Positions 17,945-26,255 of a stretch of DNA of 64,000 bases are shown in pieces. The stretch covers positions 57,833 through 121,832 of the forward strand of contig CAMWNM010000002.1 in the NCBI GenBank assembly GCA_947175635.1. The letters are read 5' to 3'. How positions within the stretch are numbered: the stretch's first letter is position 1; the number at the start of each line of letters is the position of its first letter. Source of the stretch: an uncultured Bacteroidales bacterium. Its GTDB lineage: Bacteria; Bacteroidota; Bacteroidia; Bacteroidales; P3. Position numbers and translations under genes: made by a program. The notes below the pieces were generated by a model. It did no database searches. It was given only the letters and a program-made list of their open reading frames with translations, and was not told the origin of the DNA.

Positions 17945-19483
17945 ATGAATACCCGACATTTTTTTCTTTATTTCCTGCTATGTTTATCTATAACAGCTTG
18001 TAGTCCAAACAAAAGCGAATTGAAGCAGATTGGATTGTTAGCCGGCAGGAACGCCCTGTTATGGCCGGACTATATCGATGTAACGGTCCCTTCCAACATC
18101 GCTCCCTTGAATTGCTATATCGTTCCTCCGCATACATCCTATACTTTGAAAGCCTATGGATCTGTTGCCGATACGGTAAAGATGAAAGGCCGCTACCGGA
18201 TAAAATTCAACGAAAAAGCCTGGCACCGGTTATTGGAAGAAAACGAAGGCGGCCGCATCCATGTGGAACTTCAACTCAAGGGAAAAGACTTCTGTAACGA
18301 ATACCGCTTCTTTATAGACGTGCGCGACAGCATTGACCCTTTTATGACCTGCCGTCTGATTGAACCCAGTTACCAAACCTCTTCCTTGCTGCAGACCATA
18401 GAATTCGATTTGCGCCATAGCACCCAGCGGCTTTTGTTCGATAACCGACTGCAGGTTTTCGGATGCGAAAACTGCCATACCTTTGCGCAAGGCGACGGCG
18501 GTTACTTGATCTATCATGTGCGTTTCAACCGCACGGGTACTTTTATCGTCCGGCACGACACGGTGCTTCGCGTCAATCTCAAATCGGAACGCTTTCCGCA
18601 AGGGGGCGTGTATCCGGCCTGGCATCCTGGCAAAAAAATGATTGCGTTCGGCACTTCAGCCGCCTATCCTTTCGTACATTCCAAGGACATTGTGCGCCGC
18701 ACGGAAGTCTACGACTCAATGGGCGATATCATCGTGTACGACATAGACCGCAACCGCATCTTTACCGACCGCCGCATCAGCAGCGCCGAGGTGGAAGAAA
18801 CTTTCCCCTGGTGGAGTCCGGACGGAAAATACCTCTATCTCTGCCAATCCCCCAATCCCCTCCGCGACAGTGCCGAAGACGATGTGGACTATTCCCGAAA
18901 GATAAAATACAACCTGATCCGCATCGCCTTTGACGAGAAAACACAAACATTCGGACAAATCGATACGCTGGTAGATGCCGCCGTAACCCGTCAAACCGTT
19001 TCTTTTCCCCGTATCAGCCCCGACAACCGTTTTCTGGCATTCTGTCTGAGCGATCACGGCACCTTCCCTATCCGGCATCCGGAAAGCGACTTATATCTGA
19101 TTGATTTGCAAAATACTAACAGGATTTCCGATTCAGTTTGGATTCCTGCCTCCAAACACTGTGCGATGAAAAGGATGGAGCATATAAACAGCCAATTTAC
19201 AGAGAGTTACCACACATGGAGCAGCAACAGCCGATGGCTGATGTTCAGTAGCAAGCGCGAAGACAATCTCTACTCCCGCCCCTACTTCACCTATGTGGAT
19301 ACGACGGGTTCAAGCACCAAGCCCTTTATGTTGCCGCAAAAGGATCCGATATTCTACCTAACGTTCCTAAAATCCTACAATGTACCCGAGTTGGCGCGTA
19401 CACCTTCTGTTATAGACGCAACAGACGCCAAAGATTTTTCATTGATGCCGGTAATCGTTCCGGACACTATCCTTATCCGCTAA
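17945..19483 (+). CDS. Lipoprotein with CxxCH haem-c motif and PD40/TolB-like propeller, copy 1
   Basis: 512 residues. The lipoprotein signal is LSITAC (Cys19). A conserved head domain has WPDYIDV then IAPLN at 52-56. A single haem-c motif C174-E-N-C177-H178 lies in a block (DNRL ... GCENCHTF) shared with its two paralogues. It is followed by PD40-like blades: YPAWHPGKKMIAFGTS, FPWWSPDGKYLYLCQ, FPRISPDNRFLAFCL, HTWSSNSRWLMFSSKR. This suggests a periplasm-facing monohaem cytochrome fused to a propeller. In this copy the Met found a few residues after CxxCH in the others (KM) is absent (GGYLIYHVRF), while the H-x-R is kept. It is 5 bp downstream of DUF6057 copy 1. Haem attachment is inferred, not shown. 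Confidence 0.8.
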   Translation: MNTRHFFLYFLLCLSITACSPNKSELKQIGLLAGRNALLWPDYIDVTVPSNIAPLNCYIVPPHTSYTLKAYGSVADTVKMKGRYRIKFNEKAWHRLLEENEGGRIHVELQLKGKDFCNEYRFFIDVRDSIDPFMTCRLIEPSYQTSSLLQTIEFDLRHSTQRLLFDNRLQVFGCENCHTFAQGDGGYLIYHVRFNRTGTFIVRHDTVLRVNLKSERFPQGGVYPAWHPGKKMIAFGTSAAYPFVHSKDIVRRTEVYDSMGDIIVYDIDRNRIFTDRRISSAEVEETFPWWSPDGKYLYLCQSPNPLRDSAEDDVDYSRKIKYNLIRIAFDEKTQTFGQIDTLVDAAVTRQTVSFPRISPDNRFLAFCLSDHGTFPIRHPESDLYLIDLQNTNRISDSVWIPASKHCAMKRMEHINSQFTESYHTWSSNSRWLMFSSKREDNLYSRPYFTYVDTTGSSTKPFMLPQKDPIFYLTFLKSYNVPELARTPSVIDATDAKDFSLMPVIVPDTILIR

Positions 19484-19516
19484 GGAAAACCCTCTCTGGC
19501 GGAAAAGCATTGAACA

Positions 19517-19556
19517 ACCTCAAAAAAGCGAAACAAAACACCTCAAAAAAGCGAAA
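19517..19556 (+). repeat. Two direct copies of a 17-bp sequence after the copy-1 lipoprotein gene
   Basis: ACCTCAAAAAAGCGAAA occurs exactly at 19517-19533 and 19540-19556 (23-bp period). An inverted TTTTGAGG follows at 19577-19584 and could pair with CCTCAAAA of either copy. The meaning is unknown; it may be part of the transcript end region. Confidence 0.5.
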
Positions 19557-19620
19557 TTGATTTCTTAATTAATTTGTTTTGAGGCTGTTATAGATTTCGG
19601 CCTTTCGGAACAACCTGCAC

Positions 19621-19664
19621 AAAAAAAGCGTGGCACATCTTTCCAAAAAAAATGCCACGCTTTT
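19621..19664. terminator. Bidirectional terminator between convergent genes
   Basis: GCGTGGCA (19628-19635) pairs with TGCCACGC (19653-19660), with an A run before and TTTT after, so it can act on both strands. It separates the plus-strand lipoprotein gene from the minus-strand TPR gene. Confidence 0.8.
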
Positions 19665-19696
19665 ACTTCTTAATAATTCCGCAATAAAAAATTTAT

Positions 19697-20326
19697 CTAT
19701 TTCTTGCAATTCCAATATTCAGGCATATATTTCCCATACGGAGTCTTTTCCAAATCGGCACAACCTTCCTCTGTCTTTCCCAATTGGAACAAAGCTTGAG
19801 CACGGACACTATAGGCATTAATATTATCAGGATCTATTTCAATCGCTTTAGTAGCTAATTCCAACCGCTGCTCCGGAGTGGCATCATCCTTAATCAGCAA
19901 CAAATATGTATCCGACTCATTAGGGTACTTTTCAATAATTTGTTGCATGCAAGCATTCGATTTTTCCATATATCGAGCCTCATTTATAGCATCAATCTGC
20001 GATACCCTTGACCAAAACATCATCTCTGCCCAAAGCATATGAAAGGGATTAGCCCTTTTTGATGAAGCTTTAAATTTTTCAAATTCAGCCACAGCTTGGT
20101 TTGCCTTTTCCTCTGTCAACAATTTTTCTATTGATTCAGGAAGAGGGATTCCCCGATCGGGTACCTGAACTTCCTCCATCGCAGAGGAATTGGGAACAGG
20201 CTCCGTAACTACCGTATTACTTTTTTCTACTACATCCTTACTACTGCCAGCCACCGATTGCGCTGATACAAACCCTAAACCAAGCATAAACAAAAGGGCT
20301 ATTGCCCCCAATTTCATTGTTTTCAT
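19697..20326 (-). CDS. Small exported TPR protein, function unknown
   Basis: 209 residues. The signal peptide is MKTMKLGAIALLFMLGLGFVSA, followed by a Ser/Val-rich linker and an alpha-helical region with TPR-like units in the C-terminal half (ATKAIEIDPDNINAYSVRAQ, ALFQLGKTEEGCADLEK). It ends MPEYWNCKK. It lies 27 bp after the small lipoprotein gene at 20354 and is probably co-transcribed from the -7 box at 20870. The sequence is visibly richer in A+T than the flanking DUF6057 gene. Its position between two haem-lipoprotein modules hints at a link, but there is no direct evidence. Confidence 0.75.
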   Translation of the reverse strand: MKTMKLGAIALLFMLGLGFVSAQSVAGSSKDVVEKSNTVVTEPVPNSSAMEEVQVPDRGIPLPESIEKLLTEEKANQAVAEFEKFKASSKRANPFHMLWAEMMFWSRVSQIDAINEARYMEKSNACMQQIIEKYPNESDTYLLLIKDDATPEQRLELATKAIEIDPDNINAYSVRAQALFQLGKTEEGCADLEKTPYGKYMPEYWNCKK

Positions 20327-20353
20327 CTTGTTTCTCCTTATTTGTTGTTTTTA

Positions 20354-20854
20354 TTACTTCCTTTCCCTTTTTTTATAAACTACAATCCCACTAACCGCTG
20401 AGGCAAAGCCGCCCTGTTCACCAGAAGAAAGCTCCATCGTGCCACTGTTGTTTCCTCCCGCTTCCACAGTGCCTCCCTGCAGATCCACCAACCACACTCC
20501 GTTGAGCTTACGCAATGGCAATGTCTTTTCTACCCGATTTGCCGAATACCTATAAGTAGCTTTGGCCTCATTTTCTTCATCTATTTCCAAGCCTTTGAAT
20601 ACAATGTCGGGCACCTCATCTTTCGCGTAAGGATTAAGCGACACCATCTCTTCCTGATCATGAAGAGCCGCATGCGAAACATCAGTGCTCAGGCTCAAAG
20701 CCTTTTTAAAATCCAAGTCCGTGTAATAAGCACGCAAAAACTCCTGTGCCGTGTGTTCCGCCTTACGGGCATTACCGTTACAAGCCACCAATACCAACAC
20801 CCCCGCCAAGCCCAACACCAAGCCTTTTATATCGCTTACCTTCTTCATATTCAT
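20354..20854 (-). CDS. Small lipoprotein with NTF2-like (DUF4878-like) domain
   Basis: The start is taken at the ATG at 20854 (MNMKKVSDIKG, 166 residues), because a -7 box at 20870 lies inside the longer open frame; the ATG at 20848 is equally possible. The lipobox is LVLVAC. The body AEHTAQEFLRAYYTDLDFKKA ... KATYRYSANRVEKTLPLRKLNGVWLVDL fits the secreted DUF4878/NTF2-like fold. The last 40 residues are Gly/Ser-rich and end in basic residues. It is the first gene of a two-gene unit with the TPR gene at 19697. Function unknown. Confidence 0.7.
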   Translation of the reverse strand: MNMKKVSDIKGLVLGLAGVLVLVACNGNARKAEHTAQEFLRAYYTDLDFKKALSLSTDVSHAALHDQEEMVSLNPYAKDEVPDIVFKGLEIDEENEAKATYRYSANRVEKTLPLRKLNGVWLVDLQGGTVEAGGNNSGTMELSSGEQGGFASAVSGIVVYKKRERK

Positions 20855-20869
20855 TTTTCTTCTGAGTAG

Positions 20870-20877
20870 CAAAGATA
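20870..20877 (-). promoter_or_regulatory. -7 box for the small lipoprotein/TPR unit
   Basis: The minus strand reads TATCTTTG, a perfect TAnnTTTG match, about 16 bp before the ATG at 20854. It is divergent from the promoter at 20942-20967. Confidence 0.6.
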
Positions 20878-20941
20878 CTATTATTTCCATATTCCTGTAT
20901 CTACATCCATGCGATTTCCTTTTGGGTGGTAAAGCCCCTGT

Positions 20942-20967
20942 TTTGTTATCATAAAAAATTAACTTTG
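20942..20967 (+). promoter_or_regulatory. Promoter of haem-lipoprotein copy 2, shared with the DUF6057 copy 2 promoter
   Basis: The -7 box TAACTTTG lies at 20960-20967 with an upstream TTTG at 20942. The 16 bases TTATCATAAAAAATTA (20946-20961) recur exactly at 22606-22621 before DUF6057 copy 2, and both continue into TTTGCA. This suggests that the two genes respond to the same signal. Confidence 0.65.
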
Positions 20968-20988
20968 CAAATCAAAGTAAAAAACACA

Positions 20989-22566
20989 ATGTCATCATCA
21001 ATCTTCAGTAAATATCCGTTACGCAAACAAAACTTTGATTTCAAAAATTTTATTTTCATTATATCCTTGACTCTTCTAATGGCTTGCCGCACAAAGTTCC
21101 CCGCCGAGTCCGAGAACAAAATGGAACCCGCCCCTATATTTCCTGCCTATGCGTCAGGCATTTCCATTCCTGCCAATATCGCCCCGCTCAACTTTGTGTT
21201 GCCCGATTCTGTACCAGAAGCATTTGTGGAAATATCCTCATCCTCTTGCAAACAAACGTTCCATATCAGGCATTCGATGCGTTTTCCCCAAAAAACATGG
21301 AAAAGACTGTTGCAAAAAGCCATCCAAGGTACCCCTGACTCTTTGGTTATCCACATCGCCGCCCGGGGCAAACGAACCGGATTCTATCGCTACATGCCCC
21401 TTGTTTGGCAGATTCGCCCCGAGAAGATAGATCCCTATCTGACCTATCGCTTGGTTCAACCTATCGACGGTGCCTATCAGAATCTCCGGCTGCACGAGCG
21501 TTGTCTGGAAAACTTCAAAGTAAAAATATTGCTATCCAATTCTTTGATGGACAACAATTGTTTCAACTGCCACACCTATCACAATGGCGATGCCGGGAAA
21601 ATGACCGTCCATCTGCGCAAACCTTCGGAAGGCACGCTTTTCTTTAACGGAAAGCAGTCCTCTAAAATCATGGTGCCGAACACTTTGCCGAAAGAAATCC
21701 CCGACTCTTTACAAATGCCTTTAAATCTGGTGTATCCCGCCTGGCACCCCAAAGGGAAATACATCGCTTTTTCCACCAATATCCTCGGCACAGGCGGATA
21801 TGCGGCTCACCGCCGCTTTATCAACCTTTTGGATAGCGCCAGCAATATTGTACTCTACGATACCGATAGCAACCAACTGTTTTTGGACCCATGTCTCTGG
21901 ACCCACAATTATGAAGAAACCTGGCCGGCTTGGAGTCCGGATGGAAAATGGCTCTATTTCTGCCGTACGGAAAAAGTGAAAGCCGATACCGTTATCCGCT
22001 ATCCGGATTGGTCGGAAAGAGTGCGCCATATCGGTTTTGACCTATGCCGGATTGCATTTGATGCCGAAACAGGCAAATTCGCCGACACCGTACAGATACT
22101 GTTGCCATCAGAACCAGAGAAAAGCTATTCCGTACCCCGGATTCACCCCGAGGGGAGAAAAATTCTGCTATGTCAGGCTTTATTCAACTCTGTTCCCTAC
22201 CAAGCCAAAGGCGATTTGCTACTGTTTGACACGGCGGATTTCACCGTAAAGAAAGTGAACCGGGCCGAAACACTCAATTCGGAAGAGGCCGAAAGCTGGC
22301 ACGAATGGAGCAGTAACGGACATTGGTTGGTTTTCAGCAGTAAACGTATGGATGGTCACTATGCCTTTCCTTACATCGCCTATTTCGATGGGGAAAATTT
22401 CTCGAAACCGTTTTTGCTTCCGCAAGAAGACGGCGCGTATTATCAGACCGTTCTACGTTCTTTCAACCTGCCCACCTTCACACGAAACGCCTCGCCGGTA
22501 AGGCCGCACAAAGCCGCACAGACACGCAACCAAGCCGCCCGCCCCCTGACGATAAAGTATCGGTAG
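20989..22566 (+). CDS. Lipoprotein with CxxCH haem-c motif and PD40/TolB-like propeller, copy 2
   Basis: The start is chosen at the ATG at 20989 (MSSSIFSKYP, 525 residues), since the frame upstream overlaps the promoter. The lipoprotein signal ends LLMAC (Cys33). The head has FPAYASGI then IAPLN, followed by WQIRPEKIDPYLTYRL. The haem-c motif is C191-F-N-C194-H195, followed by GKMTVHLRK, so a Met and an H-x-R are available as possible sixth ligands. Propeller blades are YPAWHPKGKYIAFST, WPAWSPDGKWLYFCR, VPRIHPEGRKILLC and HEWSSNGHWLVFSSKR. It is paralogous to the genes at 17945 and 24659. The next gene is DUF6057 copy 2, 121 bp downstream with its own promoter. Confidence 0.8.
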   Translation: MSSSIFSKYPLRKQNFDFKNFIFIISLTLLMACRTKFPAESENKMEPAPIFPAYASGISIPANIAPLNFVLPDSVPEAFVEISSSSCKQTFHIRHSMRFPQKTWKRLLQKAIQGTPDSLVIHIAARGKRTGFYRYMPLVWQIRPEKIDPYLTYRLVQPIDGAYQNLRLHERCLENFKVKILLSNSLMDNNCFNCHTYHNGDAGKMTVHLRKPSEGTLFFNGKQSSKIMVPNTLPKEIPDSLQMPLNLVYPAWHPKGKYIAFSTNILGTGGYAAHRRFINLLDSASNIVLYDTDSNQLFLDPCLWTHNYEETWPAWSPDGKWLYFCRTEKVKADTVIRYPDWSERVRHIGFDLCRIAFDAETGKFADTVQILLPSEPEKSYSVPRIHPEGRKILLCQALFNSVPYQAKGDLLLFDTADFTVKKVNRAETLNSEEAESWHEWSSNGHWLVFSSKRMDGHYAFPYIAYFDGENFSKPFLLPQEDGAYYQTVLRSFNLPTFTRNASPVRPHKAAQTRNQAARPLTIKYR

Positions 22567-22600
22567 TCCGTTGTGATTTTACCCATGTTCTTTCCTACAG

Positions 22601-22627
22601 TTTATTTATCATAAAAAATTACATTTG
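22601..22627 (+). promoter_or_regulatory. Promoter of DUF6057 copy 2
   Basis: The -7 box TACATTTG is at 22620-22627, preceded by the same 16-base block (22606-22621) as at 20946. The expected start of transcription is near 22634, giving a leader of 55-60 bases. Confidence 0.65.
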
Positions 22628-22687
22628 CAGAACAAAACCGGAATCCAAGGGAGGCCGATTCCTTTTGGTTTCCGCCAATAAATTGTT

Positions 22688-24532
22688 TTGCAGGTGTTTT
22701 GCGAAAGAAAAAAAATTGTAGGAATCCTCTCTTTCATCGTGACCGGCATCATCTTGATATGGGGAGGTGTTTTCTTTGCCGAGCATTTCTATGCTTTGGA
22801 AAGAAATTCTTTTTTCGCATTCCATCCCGATTTCCTAAGCGCTTTCAATCCTTGGAATCCTCGCCCCGATATGTTTCCGGGCGAACAACATACACCCGGT
22901 CTTGCCTTGCTTACTGCTTCTTTTGCCTTTCAGTTCTTTCGGACCGGATATACCGCTCTGATTGCCGTAATCCTTACCGGTTCGATGTTCTCGGCCGTAT
23001 TCACCGCCTCCCTTAAAAGAATCTGGAAACGTCATATTGTCCTCGCCACGGCGCCGCTTTGGGCAACCGCTTACTTGTTTTTAGCCGTCAGCTTTAAATT
23101 TCCGCTTCATCTTGTTTACGCGCTCCTGTGGGCGGGGCTTCTCTTTTTGAGCGCAACACGCATCAAGAATCCGACCGCAGGCCTTGTTCTATCGGGATTG
23201 GCGGGCTGCTGTGCGGTATGGCTCATCGGTTTTGCGGCCACGATGGTGTTTTGGTTATTCTATTCTGTTTTCTTCTTCTGCAACACCCGCTTTTCTTACG
23301 GTAGAGGAATCCTCTACGGGTTGTTTTTTATCGGTATCGGGCTTCAACCATTGGCTATCGGCCGAATACAGGCGGTAAATGCCCGCCAAATCTACCGTTC
23401 CGGCTTTGTCGAAAAATGGCGGACAAAAGGTTTCGGGGCTCAATGGCATCTGTACGGGCTTGTGAAGAAAACCGAACGCCTTGTAATGGACGGCCGTTAC
23501 CAAGAAGCCCTTGAAGTCGCCAACCCGTATTGGTTTGCCCATCCTTGCCCGATAGATGACCTTATAACGGGCAGAAATACATTTTATAAACGTTTATCCG
23601 CACAGCAGATAGAATTAAGGCAATGGCTGGCCGTTTATACCAAATTGGCACTGATAGGATCGCACCGGATCAATGAAGATTTTTTCAGCTACTACCGTAT
23701 TCCCGAAATCTACGACAATCTTGCCGATATCAGCCTCCCTTACTTCAACAAAACCAAATTGATTTACGATCGTTTATGGGGAAACAGCACCGGCGTTTAC
23801 AGTCAGGCGATGAACCTGATGGAACTTTCCGGTCCCGATTACTTCTTGTTGAACGAATCGATTCCGGCGGCGTTGGTTTGCGAACAATATGATTTGGCCC
23901 ATAAATACATCCGTTTGTTGGAATCCACCTTGTTTTACCGCAAACAAGCGACAACCTATCGCAAGGCAGCGCAACTTTTGCGCCAACCCGCGTCTATGAC
24001 AGATGCTGAACCTGAAGTTTTGAAAACCGCAGCACATTTGAAAGAGTTGCGCAACCTGGGATTAATCACGTGGATGGACAAAAACGGCAGCATCGATCTG
24101 GAGATGACCGAACTATGGAAACAAAACCCGGCTTCTTTGGAAAATCTGGAATACCTCTCGCTCTTAGACCTTCTTGACAAACGCCTGGACAAGGTAGCGG
24201 AAAATATCGAAACATATCTTGCCTTGAGCCATCAAACACCGCCCTATCATCTGCCCAAAGCCTGGCAGGAAATGCTTTTCATCATGATGCAAGACACACA
24301 TATCGATATTCCAACCGCCGTTTTACCCGTTATAGAGCAGATGCAATGGGATCCAAACGTGCTTAAACAATGCCGCCTGTTCTACCAAGCCCGTGAAAAA
24401 TACGCCGGAGGAGGCATGACACCGGCAGAAATCACACAACGGTTCGGCCACACTTTTGCCTACAACTATTATTTTCGCCGTTTTGTGGATGTTACGCCTT
24501 CTTCCCCATCAACTCCGGGTTTGGCCCACTAA
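22688..24532 (+). CDS. DUF6057 family polytopic membrane protein, copy 2
   Basis: Up to 614 residues. No ATG fits the start: the frame opens with TTG at 22688 and GTG at 22694 just before the first hydrophobic helix (VGILSFIVTGIILIWGGVFF), so a non-ATG start is likely. About seven or eight membrane helices fill the first 240 residues, fewer than in copies 1 and 3. The soluble part carries STLFYRKQATTYRK and the C-terminal block RFGHTFAYNYYFRRF, both aligned with motifs of copies 1 and 3. It probably works with the haem-motif lipoprotein encoded just upstream. Function unknown. Confidence 0.75.
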   Translation: MQVFCERKKIVGILSFIVTGIILIWGGVFFAEHFYALERNSFFAFHPDFLSAFNPWNPRPDMFPGEQHTPGLALLTASFAFQFFRTGYTALIAVILTGSMFSAVFTASLKRIWKRHIVLATAPLWATAYLFLAVSFKFPLHLVYALLWAGLLFLSATRIKNPTAGLVLSGLAGCCAVWLIGFAATMVFWLFYSVFFFCNTRFSYGRGILYGLFFIGIGLQPLAIGRIQAVNARQIYRSGFVEKWRTKGFGAQWHLYGLVKKTERLVMDGRYQEALEVANPYWFAHPCPIDDLITGRNTFYKRLSAQQIELRQWLAVYTKLALIGSHRINEDFFSYYRIPEIYDNLADISLPYFNKTKLIYDRLWGNSTGVYSQAMNLMELSGPDYFLLNESIPAALVCEQYDLAHKYIRLLESTLFYRKQATTYRKAAQLLRQPASMTDAEPEVLKTAAHLKELRNLGLITWMDKNGSIDLEMTELWKQNPASLENLEYLSLLDLLDKRLDKVAENIETYLALSHQTPPYHLPKAWQEMLFIMMQDTHIDIPTAVLPVIEQMQWDPNVLKQCRLFYQAREKYAGGGMTPAEITQRFGHTFAYNYYFRRFVDVTPSSPSTPGLAH

Positions 24533-24658
24533 ATATTAATATCCGCCAACCATGACAAATCCAAATACCCGAAAGTATGAATGGAGAGACAATGGGCAAT
24601 ACCTTTCTCTTTATTGTAAACATCTCCTCACAGAACCTTGTTTTTAACTCTGACAAAA

Positions 24659-26254
24659 ATGGAACGTGGTTTTATAAAAACTATCTTTATCTTATTTTGC
24701 CTACTATATTCGGCTTGTAATATGGTAAATAGGCCCAATATTGCACTTACACAACCTTCAACGGTATCTGCATCTATTTTCCCTAATTATGCCGATAGTT
24801 TAATATTACCACCCAACATCGCCCCATTAAACTTTAGAATCAATACAGATTCATTGAGCCACGGACCTTATTTTCTCCGACTCTACGCCTATGATGCAAC
24901 AGGAAATAAAATCGACTCTCTTCTCTTTAAGACAAATTGCTTCGTACAATTCAATATCAGGGATTGGAAACGATGTTTGCTTTCCACTGTAAAAGGCAAG
25001 GGGTTTTTGAAACTCGAGATATTTGCGCGAAACAAACAGCAATGGATAAAGTACGCGCCCAAAATATGGCAAATTGCAACCGACAGTATTGACCCCTATG
25101 TAGTATATCGTTTGAACGCTCACGATGACAATCCCGGTCTTCGCCTACAGGTAGTGCAACGCTCCCTGTCTGATTTCTCGCAAACTGTTCTGATGGATAA
25201 CCGCTTGACCGAGGACAACTGCATGAACTGCCACGTTAGTAGCAACAATAATGCCCATAAAATGATGGTGCATATTCGTGGAAAGTATTTTGGAACTTTA
25301 CTCTTTGATAATAATAATGTCTTTAAGATTGTGCTTCCTGAAGGATATCCCGATTTAAGGCTCGCCTATCCATCATGGAGTGCAGATGGCCGGTTTATAG
25401 CTTTTGCTTCAACCCGTATTCAAGCACACTCATATGCCAATTCTTTTAGGACACAAGACTTGCTTGCCGATACCTTGGGAAAAATTCTAGTATATGATAT
25501 AGAATCCAATCGACTTTTTTCTTCACCAGAATTGATGGAAGCCCATTGTGAAAGCACTTTCCCCGCTTGGAGTCCCGATGGAAAAACACTATACTTCTGC
25601 CGTGCCACATCATGGGATTCATTAGACAGTATAACCGATACCAAAGCAAGATTAGCATCATTTCTATATCGTTTGGTTTCCGTTTCGTTTAACCCTAAGA
25701 CTGGTACATTCGGAGAAATCAAAGACGTCTTTGATTTAAAAAAACATTTAAGAAGTATTTCCATGCCTTCATTAAATCCCGATGGCAATTATATTTTGGC
25801 AACCTCTCTTTTATTTGGTTCATATCCATCTCAAAACCAAGGTGATTTGATACTTTTAAAACGTAATACGCAAAGTTCAGATACAAGTTGGAACGAGGTT
25901 GATGCTTCAGCTCTAAACAGCCTTGACAGCGAAAGGTACCATACTTGGAGCAGTAACGGAAGATGGGTGGTATTTGACAGTAAACGTATAAACGGAGGAA
26001 CGGCTCTTATTCACATTGCTTATTTTGACCGCAATGGACAATTTTCGCAACCTTTTGTCTTACCCCAAAAAAGCGGAGATTTCTATCTCAAAAATACTCG
26101 CTCTTTTATCTTCCCTACACTTAATCGAAATAGTGCCACATTTACTGTAAACGAATGGGCAGAAGCCGTAAAAAAAGCCCCTATTCATCTTCCTGACATG
26201 ACTTATTTTGAAAAATATCAACGCGTAGGACAAGGCATACGTAGTGGACACTGA
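24659..26254 (+). CDS. Lipoprotein with CxxCH haem-c motif and PD40/TolB-like propeller, copy 3
   Basis: The start is the ATG at 24659 (MERGFIKTIFILFC, 531 residues); an upstream in-frame TTG is unlikely. The signal ends LLYSAC (Cys20, with a Tyr at -3, an unusual lipobox). The head has FPNYADSL then IAPLN, and DSIDPYVVYRL. The haem-c motif is C188-M-N-C191-H192, followed by HKMMVHIRG. Blades are YPSWSADGRFIAFAST, FPAWSPDGKTLYFCR, MPSLNPDGNYILAT and HTWSSNGRWVVFDSKR. The gene looks clearly more A+T-rich than its neighbours. It meets the convergent DUF6057 copy 3 gene tail to tail with a single base between stop codons. Confidence 0.8.
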   Translation: MERGFIKTIFILFCLLYSACNMVNRPNIALTQPSTVSASIFPNYADSLILPPNIAPLNFRINTDSLSHGPYFLRLYAYDATGNKIDSLLFKTNCFVQFNIRDWKRCLLSTVKGKGFLKLEIFARNKQQWIKYAPKIWQIATDSIDPYVVYRLNAHDDNPGLRLQVVQRSLSDFSQTVLMDNRLTEDNCMNCHVSSNNNAHKMMVHIRGKYFGTLLFDNNNVFKIVLPEGYPDLRLAYPSWSADGRFIAFASTRIQAHSYANSFRTQDLLADTLGKILVYDIESNRLFSSPELMEAHCESTFPAWSPDGKTLYFCRATSWDSLDSITDTKARLASFLYRLVSVSFNPKTGTFGEIKDVFDLKKHLRSISMPSLNPDGNYILATSLLFGSYPSQNQGDLILLKRNTQSSDTSWNEVDASALNSLDSERYHTWSSNGRWVVFDSKRINGGTALIHIAYFDRNGQFSQPFVLPQKSGDFYLKNTRSFIFPTLNRNSATFTVNEWAEAVKKAPIHLPDMTYFEKYQRVGQGIRSGH

Positions 26255-26255
26255 G

